From Clostridia bacterium (GTDB lineage Bacteria > Bacillota > Clostridia > Oscillospirales > CAG-272), in the NCBI GenBank assembly GCA_017547755.1, contig JAFYOX010000081.1, positions 1-43,235 of the forward strand: a DNA stretch of 43,235 nucleotides, given 5' to 3'. Positions within the stretch are counted from its first letter, which is position 1. Every line of letters begins with the position of its first letter. Below, piece by piece: positions 23,748 to 33,330 of this stretch. A program made the translations under genes and the position numbers. Under the pieces are notes generated by a model that saw nothing but the letters and a program-made list of their open reading frames with translations, was not told where the DNA came from and searched no databases.

Positions 23748-26372
23748 ATGGCTAAGAAACAGAACGATCAGAATATAGAATTTCCGGAGCAGAAAATACT
23801 CCCGATCGGCATGGAAAAGGAAGTGCGCAAGTCCTTCATCGAATATTCCATGTCCGTTATCGTGGCGCGTGCGCTTCCGGATGCCAGGGACGGCATGAAG
23901 CCCGGTCAGCGGAGAATCCTCTACGCAATGTACGAGGACAACCTCACCTACGACCGCGGTTTCCGCAAGTCCGCGACGACCGTAGGTAACGTGCTCGGTC
24001 GGTACCATCCGCACGGCGACACCGCCGTTTACCTCACGATGGTACGTATGGCACAGCCCTTCTCCTACCGTTATATGCTCGTGGAAGGGCACGGCAACTT
24101 CGGTTCCATCGACGGCGACGGCCCCGCTGCTTACCGTTATACCGAAGCGAGAATGTCAAAGCTCGCCAACGAAATGATGCGCGACATCGAAAAGGACGTC
24201 GTAAAGTGGGATATGAACTTCGACAGCACCCGCAAGGAGCCTGCCGTTCTTCCCGCGCGCATCCCGAACCTGCTCGTCAACGGTGCGATCGGCATCGCGG
24301 TCGGTATGGCGACCAACATTCCGCCGCACAACCTCACCGAAGTCATTGACGGCACCATTTATTTCATGGATCATCCCGAAGCGGGCGTCTCCGAGCTGAT
24401 GCAGTTCATCAAGGGTCCCGACTTCCCGACCGGCGCCACCATTTACGGCACCGCGGGCATCTATGAAGCCTACTCCACCGGCCGCGGCAAGATCATGGTC
24501 CGCGCAAAGGCGACCGTGGAAGAGGAAAACCACCGCATCATCATCACCGAGATCCCCTACATGGTTCAGAAATCCGAACTTCTCAAGTCCATGGCGGAAC
24601 AGGTACGCGAAAAGAAGACCATCGAAGGCGTTACCGCGATCCGCGATGAATCCGGACGTGCAGGCATGCGCATCGTTATCGAATACCGCCGCGACGCGAA
24701 CGGACAGATCATTCTGAATCAGTTCTACAAATACACCCAGCTCCAGGATACCTGCTCCGCGATCATGCTCGCGCTCGTGAACGGCGAACCGAAGATCATG
24801 AACCTGCGCCAGATCCTGAACGTATACGTAAAGCACCAGGAAGAGGTCATCACCAACCGCGTGAAGTACGATCTCGCCAAGGCGCAGCACGAAGCACATA
24901 TCAACGAAGGCTACAAGATCGCCATCGACCACATCGACGAAGTGATCTCCATCATCCGCGCATCCGCCGACCAGCCCACGGCAAGAGAAAATCTCCGCGT
25001 CCGCTTTGACCTGTCCGAAGAACAGGCGCAGGCGATCGTTGCGATGACCCTCGGCCGTCTCTCCGGCATGGAACGTCAGCGCGTGGAAGCAAAGCTCGTC
25101 GAACTGTATGCGGCGATCAGCGAATACCGCGCGATCCTTGCGGACAAGGCGCGCATCAAGCAGATCATCCGCGAAGAACTGCTTGAAATCAAGGCAAAAT
25201 TCGGCGACGCACGCCGTACCGGCATCGAAGAAGTCGAAAACGAAATCATGATCGAAGACCTCATCGAACGCCACAACGCGGTCATCACCCTGACCCACGC
25301 GGGCTACATCAAGCGTCAGCCGTCCGATGTATATTCGGCACAGCGGCGCGGCGGACGCGGCATCATCGGCATGGCGACGAAGGAAGAAGACTACATCGAA
25401 CGCGTGGTCGTGGCGGATTCGCACTCCTATCTGATGCTCTTCACCGACACGGGCCGCGTGCATTCCATGAAGGCATACCGGATCCCGGAAGCCGGACGTA
25501 CGTCGAAGGGCTCGAACATTGTCAACATCATCGACATCGCGGAAGGCGAAAAGATCACGGCGATGCTGTCCGTACCCGACCTGGAAAGCGAAATGGATTC
25601 CGACGACTGCGGCTACCTCGTCATGGTGACGGAACGCGGCGTCGTCAAGCGTACGAAGCTGTCCGAATTCCGCATCCAGAGAAAGGGCGGCAAGATCGCG
25701 CTGACCCTCGACGACGGCGACCGTCTGAAGTTCGTAGCGCACACGAAGGGCAGTTCCGACGTGATGATCGCCACGAGAAACGGCTACGCGGCACGCTTCA
25801 CGGAAGATCAGGTGCGCAGCATGGGACGCTCGGCGACCGGTGTGCGCGGCATCTCCCTGCGTGACGGCGACCTTGTCGCAGGCGCGTGCATTCTCGAACG
25901 CGACGAAGCGTGGGCAGCGGAAAACAAGCTGATCACGATCACGGAAGGCGGCTTCGGCAAGCGGATGGAACCGTCCGAATTCGAAGCAAAGGGACGCGGC
26001 ATCATGGGCGTGATCGCACAGAAGATCACGGACAAGACGGGCGCGCTCTGCGGTATTTCCGTAGTCAAGGCGGACGAAGACATCATGATGATCACGAACG
26101 ACGGCACGATCATCCGTACGCCGGCGGACGGAATCCCGCTGTACGGCAGACCGGCGGCAGGCGTTATCGTGATGAAGCTGTATGACGGTGCGAAGCTCGT
26201 GAACTTTGCCCTGACCGAAAAGGAAAAGGAAGAAGACGAAGCGGCACCGGCGGAATCCGACGTGATCGAAGGCGAAGCCGTGGAGATCACGGACGAAGCG
26301 GAAGCGGAAGAAATTCCGGCGGATGCTGAAGAAGCGGAAACCGCGGAATCCGATACCGATACGGACGAATAA
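23748..26372 (+). CDS. gyrA: DNA gyrase subunit A
   Basis: The 874-aa subunit cuts and rejoins DNA in the A2B2 gyrase. [21 protein letters not shown] opens the winged-helix region. The active-site Tyr is in [12 protein letters not shown] (about residue 131). The C-terminal wrapping domain carries the gyrase-specific GyrA box QRRGGRGI (about 532), which separates it from topoisomerase IV. The acidic Glu/Ala/Asp tail (last ~55 residues) is common in Gram-positives. In the quinolone region, [20 protein letters not shown] has Thr92 and Leu96 at the positions of E. coli Ser83 and Asp87. The ATG is preceded by AGAAAG. Confidence 0.98.
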   Translation: MAKKQNDQNIEFPEQKILPIGMEKEVRKSFIEYSMSVIVARALPDARDGMKPGQRRILYAMYEDNLTYDRGFRKSATTVGNVLGRYHPHGDTAVYLTMVRMAQPFSYRYMLVEGHGNFGSIDGDGPAAYRYTEARMSKLANEMMRDIEKDVVKWDMNFDSTRKEPAVLPARIPNLLVNGAIGIAVGMATNIPPHNLTEVIDGTIYFMDHPEAGVSELMQFIKGPDFPTGATIYGTAGIYEAYSTGRGKIMVRAKATVEEENHRIIITEIPYMVQKSELLKSMAEQVREKKTIEGVTAIRDESGRAGMRIVIEYRRDANGQIILNQFYKYTQLQDTCSAIMLALVNGEPKIMNLRQILNVYVKHQEEVITNRVKYDLAKAQHEAHINEGYKIAIDHIDEVISIIRASADQPTARENLRVRFDLSEEQAQAIVAMTLGRLSGMERQRVEAKLVELYAAISEYRAILADKARIKQIIREELLEIKAKFGDARRTGIEEVENEIMIEDLIERHNAVITLTHAGYIKRQPSDVYSAQRRGGRGIIGMATKEEDYIERVVVADSHSYLMLFTDTGRVHSMKAYRIPEAGRTSKGSNIVNIIDIAEGEKITAMLSVPDLESEMDSDDCGYLVMVTERGVVKRTKLSEFRIQRKGGKIALTLDDGDRLKFVAHTKGSSDVMIATRNGYAARFTEDQVRSMGRSATGVRGISLRDGDLVAGACILERDEAWAAENKLITITEGGFGKRMEPSEFEAKGRGIMGVIAQKITDKTGALCGISVVKADEDIMMITNDGTIIRTPADGIPLYGRPAAGVIVMKLYDGAKLVNFALTEKEKEEDEAAPAESDVIEGEAVEITDEAEAEEIPADAEEAETAESDTDTDE

Positions 26373-26395
26373 ACTTTATATTTGATGGATTGCTT

Positions 26396-27106
26396 ATGAA
26401 AAAACACATCCTTCCCATTCTTCTGACGCTCGGTGCGCTGCTTGTTTCCTGCGGCGGCGCAAAGCACGATCCGGCGGAAGTGAAAGCCGCGCTGGATACG
26501 CTTCTTCCGCCGTCGTTTGAACTGAACGAGATCTACTTCGGCGAAGGACTTCCGGCGACGGAGGATCAGGCGCTGATCGACAAGCTCTACGGTGCCTTTG
26601 CGGCGAACGTGAAGTCGCTCAGGTACCGTCCGGTCGCTGAGGACTGCGGCTACGCAAGCATTGCGGAGATCAAGACCGCTACCGAAGAAGTCTTCACGCA
26701 GGATTATTCCGCGTATCTCTATGAACTTGCGTTCTCCGGCATTTCTTCCGACAGCATCGCGGAAGAGACCGAAGCGGAAGAGACCGAGCTTGGCGAAGGC
26801 GAAGTCATCGAATCCGGCGGGGAGATCACCGGTTCGTACGTTGCGCCCGTCGCGCTGGATGTGACGGCGTCGTACGCACGCTATCTCGAGCAGAACGGCA
26901 TGCTGACCGTGCGCATTGACCTCGCGGAAGACGCATACCCCCTCGGACGCGAATACAAAACGGACGAAATGAAGATCACCGAGCAGAAGCCGGACTCCGT
27001 CACCGTCACCGTTCCGACCTACGTGGACGGCGAATACGACTGCGACGTCCGCCTCAAGCTCGTCCTCACCGACGCCGGCTGGCGTCTGGACACACCGACG
27101 TATTGA
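26396..27106 (+). CDS. predicted lipoprotein, unknown function
   Basis: The 236-aa product starts MKKHILPILLTLGALLVSCGG. The hydrophobic signal ends in a lipobox (Leu-Val-Ser-Cys), so it should be lipidated at Cys19 and held on the outer face of the membrane. The mature part is acidic, with a Glu/Thr/Ala-rich low-complexity stretch near residues 120-145 and a C-terminal beta-rich region (VTVPTYVDGEYDCDVRLKL). ATG at 26396 is preferred over an in-frame TTG two codons upstream. It starts 23 bp after gyrA and may share its transcript. I recognise no family. Confidence 0.75.
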   Translation: MKKHILPILLTLGALLVSCGGAKHDPAEVKAALDTLLPPSFELNEIYFGEGLPATEDQALIDKLYGAFAANVKSLRYRPVAEDCGYASIAEIKTATEEVFTQDYSAYLYELAFSGISSDSIAEETEAEETELGEGEVIESGGEITGSYVAPVALDVTASYARYLEQNGMLTVRIDLAEDAYPLGREYKTDEMKITEQKPDSVTVTVPTYVDGEYDCDVRLKLVLTDAGWRLDTPTY

Positions 27107-27116
27107 TTTTTGGATC

Positions 27117-27182
27117 ATTTCTTGGGGAAACCCTTTTTGCAAAAAGGGTTTCCCCAAACCCCTTCCCAAAAATCTTCAGACA
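27117..27182. repeat. R2 palindromic repeat, copy 10
   Basis: TTGGGGAAACCCTTTTT / AAAAAGGGTTTCCCCAA with border ACCCCTTCCCAAAAATCTTCAGAC. Lies just after the lipoprotein stop codon; the arms differ from other copies but remain perfectly paired. Confidence 0.85.
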
Positions 27183-27255
27183 AAGGAATTGATAAAGTAC
27201 GGCTGAAAATTTTTGGAAAGGGGATATCGAACTCCGAAGGAAGGGAGGTTGCTTT

Positions 27256-27465
27256 ATGGGAAGAATCTGGCCTTACGCGTGGGCGTTTGCGATCATGTGC
27301 ATTATTTACACGGTCTGCAAGATCCTCGGGCTGGAATGGGCGGCGGAACGTGCGTGGCTCGAAGTCCTTCTGTTCGACGTTGTGGCAGTCGGCATCATCA
27401 CATCGTTCTTCATGCGGAAGAAGATCGTTGCACTCTATTACAAGATCAAGAAGAAATTATCATAA
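27256..27465 (+). CDS. small two-helix membrane protein, unknown function
   Basis: The 69-aa product has two hydrophobic segments (about residues 6-24 and 36-54) and a basic end (KIKKKLS), predicting a hairpin in the membrane with a cytoplasmic tail. A strong ribosome site, GGGAGG, lies 7 nt before the ATG. It is flanked by R2-10 and the PHP gene and may share a transcript with the latter. No family is recognised. Confidence 0.75.
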   Translation: MGRIWPYAWAFAIMCIIYTVCKILGLEWAAERAWLEVLLFDVVAVGIITSFFMRKKIVALYYKIKKKLS

Positions 27466-27556
27466 ATACGCACATACATAATTCATCTTTCACCGATTGA
27501 AGTTTTTTGAAAGGGGATCGGCTCTGTCCGTCAGTGCCGGTCGAGGAAACCAAATC

Positions 27557-28444
27557 ATGTACATTGATTCTCAGGGCAGAAAGTGGTTCAAGGGAAATCT
27601 GCATACGCATACGACGATGTCGGACGGGCAGAGAACGCCGGAAGAAGCGGCGGCGCTCTACCGTGCGGCGGGATATGATTTTCTGGTGGTCACCGATCAC
27701 TGGAAGGTATCGGAAACGTTTGTGAACGAAGACGGACTGCTTCTTGTTGCCGGATGTGAATACGACGTCGGGAGAAATGTCCGCGACGGTATCTTCCACA
27801 TCACGTCGTTCGGCTGCACGGAAACGCCGGTCTGCGACCGGAGCATGACGCCCGACGCCATCATCGACGAGATCCACCGCTGCGGCGGCATTGCCAACCT
27901 CGCGCATCCCGCGTGGTCGATGAACACCTGCGAACAGCTCCTTCCCGTGATCGACGGGGAAGTGAAGCCGCTGTTCGGTGCGGACGTGACGGAGATCTAC
28001 AATTCCGTTTCCGGTCTGCCGCGCAACTGCCGTCCCTATTCGGGCATCGTGCTCGACCTGATGGCGGCACGCGGATACTTCACCATGCCGGTCGCCGATG
28101 ACGACACGCACTGGTACGGCGCCGAAACCTGCCTCAGCTATATCATGGTGCAGGCGGAAGAATGCACGCGCGAAGCCCTCATCGAAGCCATCCGCGCAGG
28201 CCGTTTCTACGCGACGCAGGGTCCGGAGATCAGCGTCACGAAGGACGGCGACACGATCAGAGTGACCTGTTCCCCGGCGGAATCCGTGGTCTATTTCACG
28301 GATACGGCGTGGTGTCCTACCCGCGCGGACGTCGGACACGGTCTTACGGAATCGAGCTTCCGGATGACAAACGAAACGTTTGTCCGCGTCGAAGTCACCG
28401 ATGCCGACGGAAAAACCGCATGGAGCGGATATTTCGGAAAATAA
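27557..28444 (+). CDS. PHP-domain phosphoesterase-like protein
   Basis: The 295-aa protein has the polymerase-and-histidinol-phosphatase fold. Motif I GNLHTHTTMSDG supplies His-x-His, motif II FLVVTDHW supplies Asp-His, and NLAHPAW and DDDTHW supply further metal His/Asp residues. Relatives hydrolyse small phosphoesters or nucleotides with two or three metal ions. The last ~85 residues (EISVTKDGDTIRVTC...) form a beta-rich extension. The ATG at 27557 is chosen because GAGGAAAC precedes it and the family begins with YIDSQGRKWFKGNLHTHT. No signal peptide is seen. Substrate is unknown; the 26-codon frame after it may be in the same transcript. Confidence 0.85.
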   Translation: MYIDSQGRKWFKGNLHTHTTMSDGQRTPEEAAALYRAAGYDFLVVTDHWKVSETFVNEDGLLLVAGCEYDVGRNVRDGIFHITSFGCTETPVCDRSMTPDAIIDEIHRCGGIANLAHPAWSMNTCEQLLPVIDGEVKPLFGADVTEIYNSVSGLPRNCRPYSGIVLDLMAARGYFTMPVADDDTHWYGAETCLSYIMVQAEECTREALIEAIRAGRFYATQGPEISVTKDGDTIRVTCSPAESVVYFTDTAWCPTRADVGHGLTESSFRMTNETFVRVEVTDADGKTAWSGYFGK

Positions 28445-28459
28445 AGGACAGCATACACC

Positions 28460-28540
28460 ATGATTTTTGACATTACCATGATCGCGGCGGTCATTACGGT
28501 CTTTTCCGCAATGGGACTGGCCCTGATCCGCAAAAACTGA
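28460..28540 (+). CDS. candidate 26-aa single-helix membrane microprotein
   Basis: This short frame encodes MIFDITMIAAVITVFSAMGL followed by ALIRKN, one hydrophobic helix with a basic end, the usual orientation for small inner-membrane proteins. AAAGGA lies 11 nt before the ATG, it follows the PHP gene by 15 bp, and a strong terminator begins 10 bp after its stop codon, so it closes the transcript. Similar tiny proteins regulate transporters or kinases in other bacteria, but no function can be assigned here. It is too short for normal gene finders. Confidence 0.5.
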   Translation: MIFDITMIAAVITVFSAMGLALIRKN

Positions 28541-28550
28541 AAACAGCTGA

Positions 28551-28576
28551 AAAAGGACGCGTCTGCGTCCTTTTTT
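28551..28576 (+). terminator. rho-independent terminator after the PHP operon
   Basis: AAAAGGACGC-GTCT-GCGTCCTTTTTT: an 8 to 10-bp GC-rich stem with a T-run. Confidence 0.92.
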
Positions 28577-28718
28577 GATGGGATAATGAAAGTTGTAGTT
28601 AATTGATTGTTCACGATGTTTGTGTCGGGAATTGTATTATTTAAATGAATTTAAATATATAATTCGGAAAAAATGTACATTTTATACGAAAAAAACGAAT
28701 GATTTTTTTCTGCGGCTC

Positions 28719-28747
28719 TTGCAATTATTTCCCATTTGTTATATAAT
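28719..28747 (+). promoter_or_regulatory. SigA promoter of the large surface protein
   Basis: TTGCAA and a perfect TATAAT with a 17-bp spacer, 59 bp before the start codon. The upstream 28640-28718 is very AT-rich with A and T runs, resembling an UP element, consistent with strong expression. Confidence 0.85.
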
Positions 28748-28806
28748 ATCATATATCTACTTTGTACGCTTTCCCGAAAAGCAAATTCAGAAAAGGAGAA
28801 AACTTT

Positions 28807-31800
28807 ATGAAGAAACTGTTCAGCGTCCTGCTCGCGGCCGTTCTTGCGGCAGGTACCATGGTTCTTCCGACCGCAGCGGCGGACGGCGATATCGTCTATC
28901 TTCAGACATTTGACGATGTAGCTTCCTATGATGACCTCGGCTGGGAGATCGTCGAAACCCTTACCACCAACACCTCCACCTACACCATCGAAAACGGTGC
29001 TCTCACCGTTGACAACCTCGGCGGCAACGACTCCTATACCGTTGTTGTTCCGGCATCCGTGATGGACGAAGTCAACGAAGGCGACTATACCGTCGGCTAC
29101 GACTTTACCCTTCTCGAATCCGGTGACACCGCACGTTACCTCGCAATGCTCCTCAATTATGACCGTGAAGTGGGCAACACCTACAACTCCCTCCACATGC
29201 GTATGAAGGGTTATGCTGACTGGCAGAACCGTTTCGTAGGTACATGGAGCTCCAACATGGACACCGCCGGCGGTTATCAGGGCCTCCCGCTCTTTACCGA
29301 CCAGACCGCTGACAATTCCATCTCCGCACGTCTCTTCGGTCTCCCGTTCGATGCGGCACAGAACGTTATCGCAGGCAAGACCATCCGTTACGAAATGCGC
29401 GTATCCAACAGCGGCGGATACGTTGAAGTTTACATGAACGGCGTTCTGATCTCCGGTACCGACGAAGCCGGCTGGGATCAGTTCACCTGGGCATCCGAAG
29501 ACTACTCCGAAATCTGCCTCAAGTCCGGCGGTTCCATCCTCGGTACCGTTGACAACATCGTTGTTGCAAAGGGCCTCGGCATTCCGGAAGGCACCATTCC
29601 CGCAATGGGCGGCGCATCTGCGTCCGGTCTCCCGGCAACCGAATATGACTCCATCGCCAACTACGCAGGCATCAAGCCCGTGATCGACGGTAAGATCGAT
29701 GCGATCTGGGACGCAACCGCGGCTCAGGAATCCACCTGGCCCGGCGACCGTGACGGCGAAGGCATCTCCGGTTACACCAAGATCCTCTGGGACGAAGATT
29801 ATCTCTACCTCCTCGGCGTTGTAAATGACCCCACCACGCTTCAGGAAGCAAACCCCACCACCACCGACTCCATCGACTTCTGGATCTCCGAAACCTATTC
29901 CGATGACATGGGTTATCCGAATGCAGGGGACTATCAGGTAACTCTCAGCCCGTACGACACGCTCGGCGGCTACTACATCGGCAACGAAAAGGCTCCCGAA
30001 TCCGTTGCGGAACATGCAGCGGTTATCAACGGCGACGGCACTTACGTTCTTGAAATCGTAATGCCGTGGATGGATCCCGAATTCAAGCCCGAAGCAGGCA
30101 AGGTATTCGGCTACAACGCATCCTTCAATAATGACATCGACGGCGACGGCGCCCGTGACTCCTGGACTTCCTGGGTAGAATGGAACGGCATGCCCTACTG
30201 GTCTGACTGCATGTGGCTCAACCAGGTAGAACTCGTCAAGGCAGACGTTGCTGTAGCAGCTGACGAAGCTCCCGCAGCGGAAGCACCGGCAGCAGAAGCA
30301 GCAGCTCCCGCAGCAGATGCAGGTCTCCCGGCAGCATACCCGGCATCCGGAACCGCAATTCCGGACGGCTCCGTTCTCATCGCAGGTGAACTCATCGGTT
30401 CCGAAAACGGCTGGGACGGCACTGCAGGCTCCGGCCGTGCATCCGCATTCGACGGCAACATCGAAACCTTCTTCGACCCCGCAACCGCATCCGTTGACTA
30501 CTGCGGTATCGACGCAGGCGAAGAAATGATCCTCACCAAGATCATGATCCACCCCAGAACCACCTTCCTTGACAGATTCAACGGTGCTACCATCGAAGCA
30601 TCCAACGATCCGGAATTCGAAGAATCCGTAGAACTCTTCTTCAGCGTTGAACAGGCAGCAGAAGTTGCATTCGTAGACTGCACCGCTGAAATGGAAACCG
30701 CTGAAAACACCGGTTACCGTTACTTCCGTTACATCAACTACATGAGCCACGGCGACGTAGCCGAAGTTGAACTTTACGGTTACGCAAAGGACGGCTCCAA
30801 TCCGACTTACGGCGCAGCAGAAGCACCGGCAGCAGAAGCTCCCGCGGCTGAAGCAGCTCCCGCAGCGGCTGAATTTGTAACCTACACCGCATATCCGGAA
30901 ATGACCGGCGAAGAACTCGTATACGCGACCGGTGACATGGACATGATGTCCGGTTACGACGCAAAGGGCGGTATCGGCGTTGACCTGTTCAACCTCGCTT
31001 CCGGCGGTACTTCCTACTGCCTCAAGAGAGATACCTCCGCATGGTACGATTTCGAAGTTGCTGAAAAGACCGACGTAACCTTCTATGTAGGCTACATCGC
31101 ACGTGACGGCTCCAACCGTGGTCTCGACTATGCGGTTGACGGCGGCGCACGTATCTTCATGGACCTTGTTGAAAGCGCAGAACAGCAGTGGGTATCCGCT
31201 ACCTTCACCGTTGACGCAGGCAAGCACTCCTTCTACCTCTACGCTCCGACCGGTATGGATGACAGCACTCTGAAGTCCTGTGACATCTACACCATCGAAC
31301 TCTACGGTACTCCCGCAGCAGCTGCTGCTGAAGAAGCTTCCGCGGCAGGCTGGATCACCAGGGATGTCATTTCCAAGTACGATGAAGCTCCCGACTGGTA
31401 CGTGGAAGACGACGCAGTCGAACTGGAAGTATGGGATATGGGCGATACCAACGCCAACAGCAGTGCGACCGGCGCGGACGGTATATATCCCTCCGGTTAT
31501 GTATTCCTGAAGGCAAAGGGGCTCGGCAATTTTGAAGTTCCGTTCGACGTCAGCGAATCCGGCAACTACAACATCGGTTTTGTTCTCATGGCATGGAAGA
31601 AGTCCGTTCCGCGTTCCACCATGTTCTCCGTGGACGGCGCTGAACCGATCTATGTATGCTACGACTATGCGGACGAAGATCAGTATTCCGAACAGTTCCT
31701 GACCGGTCCGACGATGTATCTCGAAAAGGGCGAACACACCCTGACTCTCGCTCTGGCAGACGATTTCGACGACAGCACTGTGAAGTCCCTGTACTTCGAT

Positions 31801-32133
31801 AAGTTCATTTATGCTCCGGCGGCAGACGATTCCGCGGCAGAAGCAGAAGCGGCGGCAAAGGCAGAAGCAGAAGCTCAGGCAGCGGCAGAAGCGGCGGCAA
31901 AGGCAGAAGCAGAAGCTCAGGCGGCGGCAGAAGCAGCGGCAAAGGCAGAAGCAGAAGCTCAGGCGGCGGCAGAAGCGGCAAAGGCAGAAGCAGAAGCTCA
32001 GGCAGCGGCAGAAGCGGCTGAAAAGGCAGCAGAAGTTGTTGAAGAAGCTCCTCAGACCTTCGACTTCGGCGTGATCGCAGCGATCTCCGCACTCGTATCT
32101 CTCGCAGGCTTCAGCCTCACCAAGAAGAGATAA
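28807..32133 (+). CDS. large secreted multi-module carbohydrate-binding-like surface protein
   Basis: The 1108-aa protein has a signal peptide (MKKLFSVLLAAVLAAGTMVL, cleavage near TAAA-DG). A beta-sandwich follows (about 25-265, LamG/concanavalin-like). Next is a CBM9/DOMON-like module (about 280-477, KPVIDGKIDAIWD, then YLLGVVNDPT) and a discoidin (F5/8 type C)-like module (about 512-661). Two further CBM6/35-like sandwiches (about 692-833 and 847-1003) follow, joined by Ala/Pro/Glu linkers. A 14-residue Ala/Glu/Lys/Gln repeat precedes a C-terminal PQTFD motif, one hydrophobic helix and KKR. No catalytic module is apparent, so it is probably a polysaccharide-binding or scaffold protein held on the cell surface. 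AAAAGGAG precedes the start; codon use suggests high expression. Module names are by pattern only. Confidence 0.8.
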   Translation: MKKLFSVLLAAVLAAGTMVLPTAAADGDIVYLQTFDDVASYDDLGWEIVETLTTNTSTYTIENGALTVDNLGGNDSYTVVVPASVMDEVNEGDYTVGYDFTLLESGDTARYLAMLLNYDREVGNTYNSLHMRMKGYADWQNRFVGTWSSNMDTAGGYQGLPLFTDQTADNSISARLFGLPFDAAQNVIAGKTIRYEMRVSNSGGYVEVYMNGVLISGTDEAGWDQFTWASEDYSEICLKSGGSILGTVDNIVVAKGLGIPEGTIPAMGGASASGLPATEYDSIANYAGIKPVIDGKIDAIWDATAAQESTWPGDRDGEGISGYTKILWDEDYLYLLGVVNDPTTLQEANPTTTDSIDFWISETYSDDMGYPNAGDYQVTLSPYDTLGGYYIGNEKAPESVAEHAAVINGDGTYVLEIVMPWMDPEFKPEAGKVFGYNASFNNDIDGDGARDSWTSWVEWNGMPYWSDCMWLNQVELVKADVAVAADEAPAAEAPAAEAAAPAADAGLPAAYPASGTAIPDGSVLIAGELIGSENGWDGTAGSGRASAFDGNIETFFDPATASVDYCGIDAGEEMILTKIMIHPRTTFLDRFNGATIEASNDPEFEESVELFFSVEQAAEVAFVDCTAEMETAENTGYRYFRYINYMSHGDVAEVELYGYAKDGSNPTYGAAEAPAAEAPAAEAAPAAAEFVTYTAYPEMTGEELVYATGDMDMMSGYDAKGGIGVDLFNLASGGTSYCLKRDTSAWYDFEVAEKTDVTFYVGYIARDGSNRGLDYAVDGGARIFMDLVESAEQQWVSATFTVDAGKHSFYLYAPTGMDDSTLKSCDIYTIELYGTPAAAAAEEASAAGWITRDVISKYDEAPDWYVEDDAVELEVWDMGDTNANSSATGADGIYPSGYVFLKAKGLGNFEVPFDVSESGNYNIGFVLMAWKKSVPRSTMFSVDGAEPIYVCYDYADEDQYSEQFLTGPTMYLEKGEHTLTLALADDFDDSTVKSLYFDKFIYAPAADDSAAEAEAAAKAEAEAQAAAEAAAKAEAEAQAAAEAAAKAEAEAQAAAEAAKAEAEAQAAAEAAEKAAEVVEEAPQTFDFGVIAAISALVSLAGFSLTKKR
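31837..32034 (+). repeat. in-frame tandem repeat, about 42-bp unit
   Basis: Four to five units encode KAEAEAQAAAEAAA. One unit is 39 bp, lacking one Ala codon, so repeats vary by whole codons. Predicted product is a long Ala/Glu/Lys alpha-helix or stalk placed before the membrane anchor. Copies are nearly identical in DNA, so length is likely to vary by slippage. Confidence 0.9.
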
Positions 32134-32151
32134 ATCTCCGTAAATCAAATG

Positions 32152-32184
32152 TCCGGCATACCGCATGGTATGCCGGATTTTTTA
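32152..32184 (+). terminator. rho-independent terminator after the surface protein
   Basis: TCCGGCATACC-GCA-TGGTATGCCGGA followed by six T; a 12-bp stem. The next gene's -35 box starts 3 bp later. Confidence 0.93.
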
Positions 32185-32186
32185 TA

Positions 32187-32215
32187 TTGACAATGCCCCG
32201 AAAATATTGTACAAT
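32187..32215 (+). promoter_or_regulatory. SigA promoter of the second Gfo/Idh/MocA gene
   Basis: A perfect TTGACA (32187-32192) and TACAAT (32210-32215) with a 17-bp spacer, 39 bp before the start codon. Confidence 0.88.
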
Positions 32216-32254
32216 GAAACCAACAAAAATACGTCCATCAAAGGAGTAATTATC

Positions 32255-33319
32255 ATGGCTAAAATCAAAGTCGGCGTGATCGGCTGCGGTACCATCGCAA
32301 ATTCCGCGCACATCCCGTCCTATCTCAATTGTGAAGATGCGGAAATCAAGTATTTCTGCGACATCATCCCGGAACGCGCGGAAGCGGCAGTAGAAAAGTA
32401 CGGCTGCGGTATCGCTGTTACCGACTATCATGAAGTTCTGGCTGACCCGGAAATCACCGCGGTTTCCGTCTGCACCCCGAACAAGATGCACCCGATCATC
32501 TCCATCGACGCTCTCCACGCAGGCAAGCACGTTCTCTGCGAAAAGCCGGCGGCTCGTACCTATGCGGAAGCAAAGACCATGCAGGCTGCACAGCATGAAA
32601 CCGGTCTGACCCTGAACATCGGCGTTGTAAACCGCTTCAACACCGCGGTCAACGAAATCAAGAAGCTCATCGACGCAGGCGAACTCGGCGAAGTATACCA
32701 CGTATACGTATCCTTCCGTGCGCACCGTTCCATCCCGGGTCTCGGCGGCGCATTCACCACCAAGGAAATCGCAGGCGGCGGCGCGCTCATCGACTGGGGC
32801 GTACACTTCCTCGACATCGTTATGTACTGCACGGGCGACCCGGCACCGAAGACCGTATCCGGCAAGGCGTTCAGCAAGCTCGGCGTTGACATGCCCAACT
32901 ATGTATACGAATCCATGTGGGCGGAAAACACCAAGGACCTGAACGGTACCTACGACGTTGACGACTCCGTCACCGCATTCGTACGCACCGAAGGTCCGAC
33001 CATCACCCTCAACGGCGCATGGGCGCAGAACATCGGCGTCGGCGAAATGTTCATCGACTTCCTCGGCACCAAGGGCGGTATCCGTCTCCAGTACGGCGGA
33101 GACTTCAAGGTATACACCACGAAGGACGGCAAGCTCTACGACTACACTCCCGAATACGAAAGCACTCCCATGTTCCAGAACGAAATCAACGCGTTCGTAG
33201 CATGCGTACAGTCCGGCGAAAAGCTTGCGAGCCACATTGACCGCAACATTCTGACCTCCAAGCTGATGCAGGGTATTTACGACTCCAGCGACACCGGCCG
33301 CGAAGTTGTGATCGACTGA
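32255..33319 (+). CDS. Gfo/Idh/MocA family oxidoreductase
   Basis: The 354-aa protein has a Rossmann motif VGVIGCGTIANSAH, then VSVCTPNKMHP and GKHVLCEKPAARTYAEA with the catalytic Lys of Glu-Lys-Pro. The motif GGALIDWGVHFLDIV keeps the canonical Asp-x-Gly-x-His-x-x-Asp. It therefore looks like an active NAD(P)-dependent sugar or inositol dehydrogenase. AAAGGAG lies 8 nt before the ATG. It has its own promoter directly after the surface-protein terminator and is followed 11 bp later by R1 copy d. Only about family-level similarity to the protein at 4413 is visible. Substrate unknown. Confidence 0.93.
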   Translation: MAKIKVGVIGCGTIANSAHIPSYLNCEDAEIKYFCDIIPERAEAAVEKYGCGIAVTDYHEVLADPEITAVSVCTPNKMHPIISIDALHAGKHVLCEKPAARTYAEAKTMQAAQHETGLTLNIGVVNRFNTAVNEIKKLIDAGELGEVYHVYVSFRAHRSIPGLGGAFTTKEIAGGGALIDWGVHFLDIVMYCTGDPAPKTVSGKAFSKLGVDMPNYVYESMWAENTKDLNGTYDVDDSVTAFVRTEGPTITLNGAWAQNIGVGEMFIDFLGTKGGIRLQYGGDFKVYTTKDGKLYDYTPEYESTPMFQNEINAFVACVQSGEKLASHIDRNILTSKLMQGIYDSSDTGREVVID

Positions 33320-33330
33320 ATTTGATTTGA

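Noticed and set aside
28651-32166. 1171-codon open frame antisense to the large surface protein
   Set aside because: It is Cys/Phe/Val-rich with no domain or ribosome site and arises from biased codon use on the sense strand, which rarely gives stops in this antisense frame. The sense frame has signal peptide, modules, promoter and terminator.
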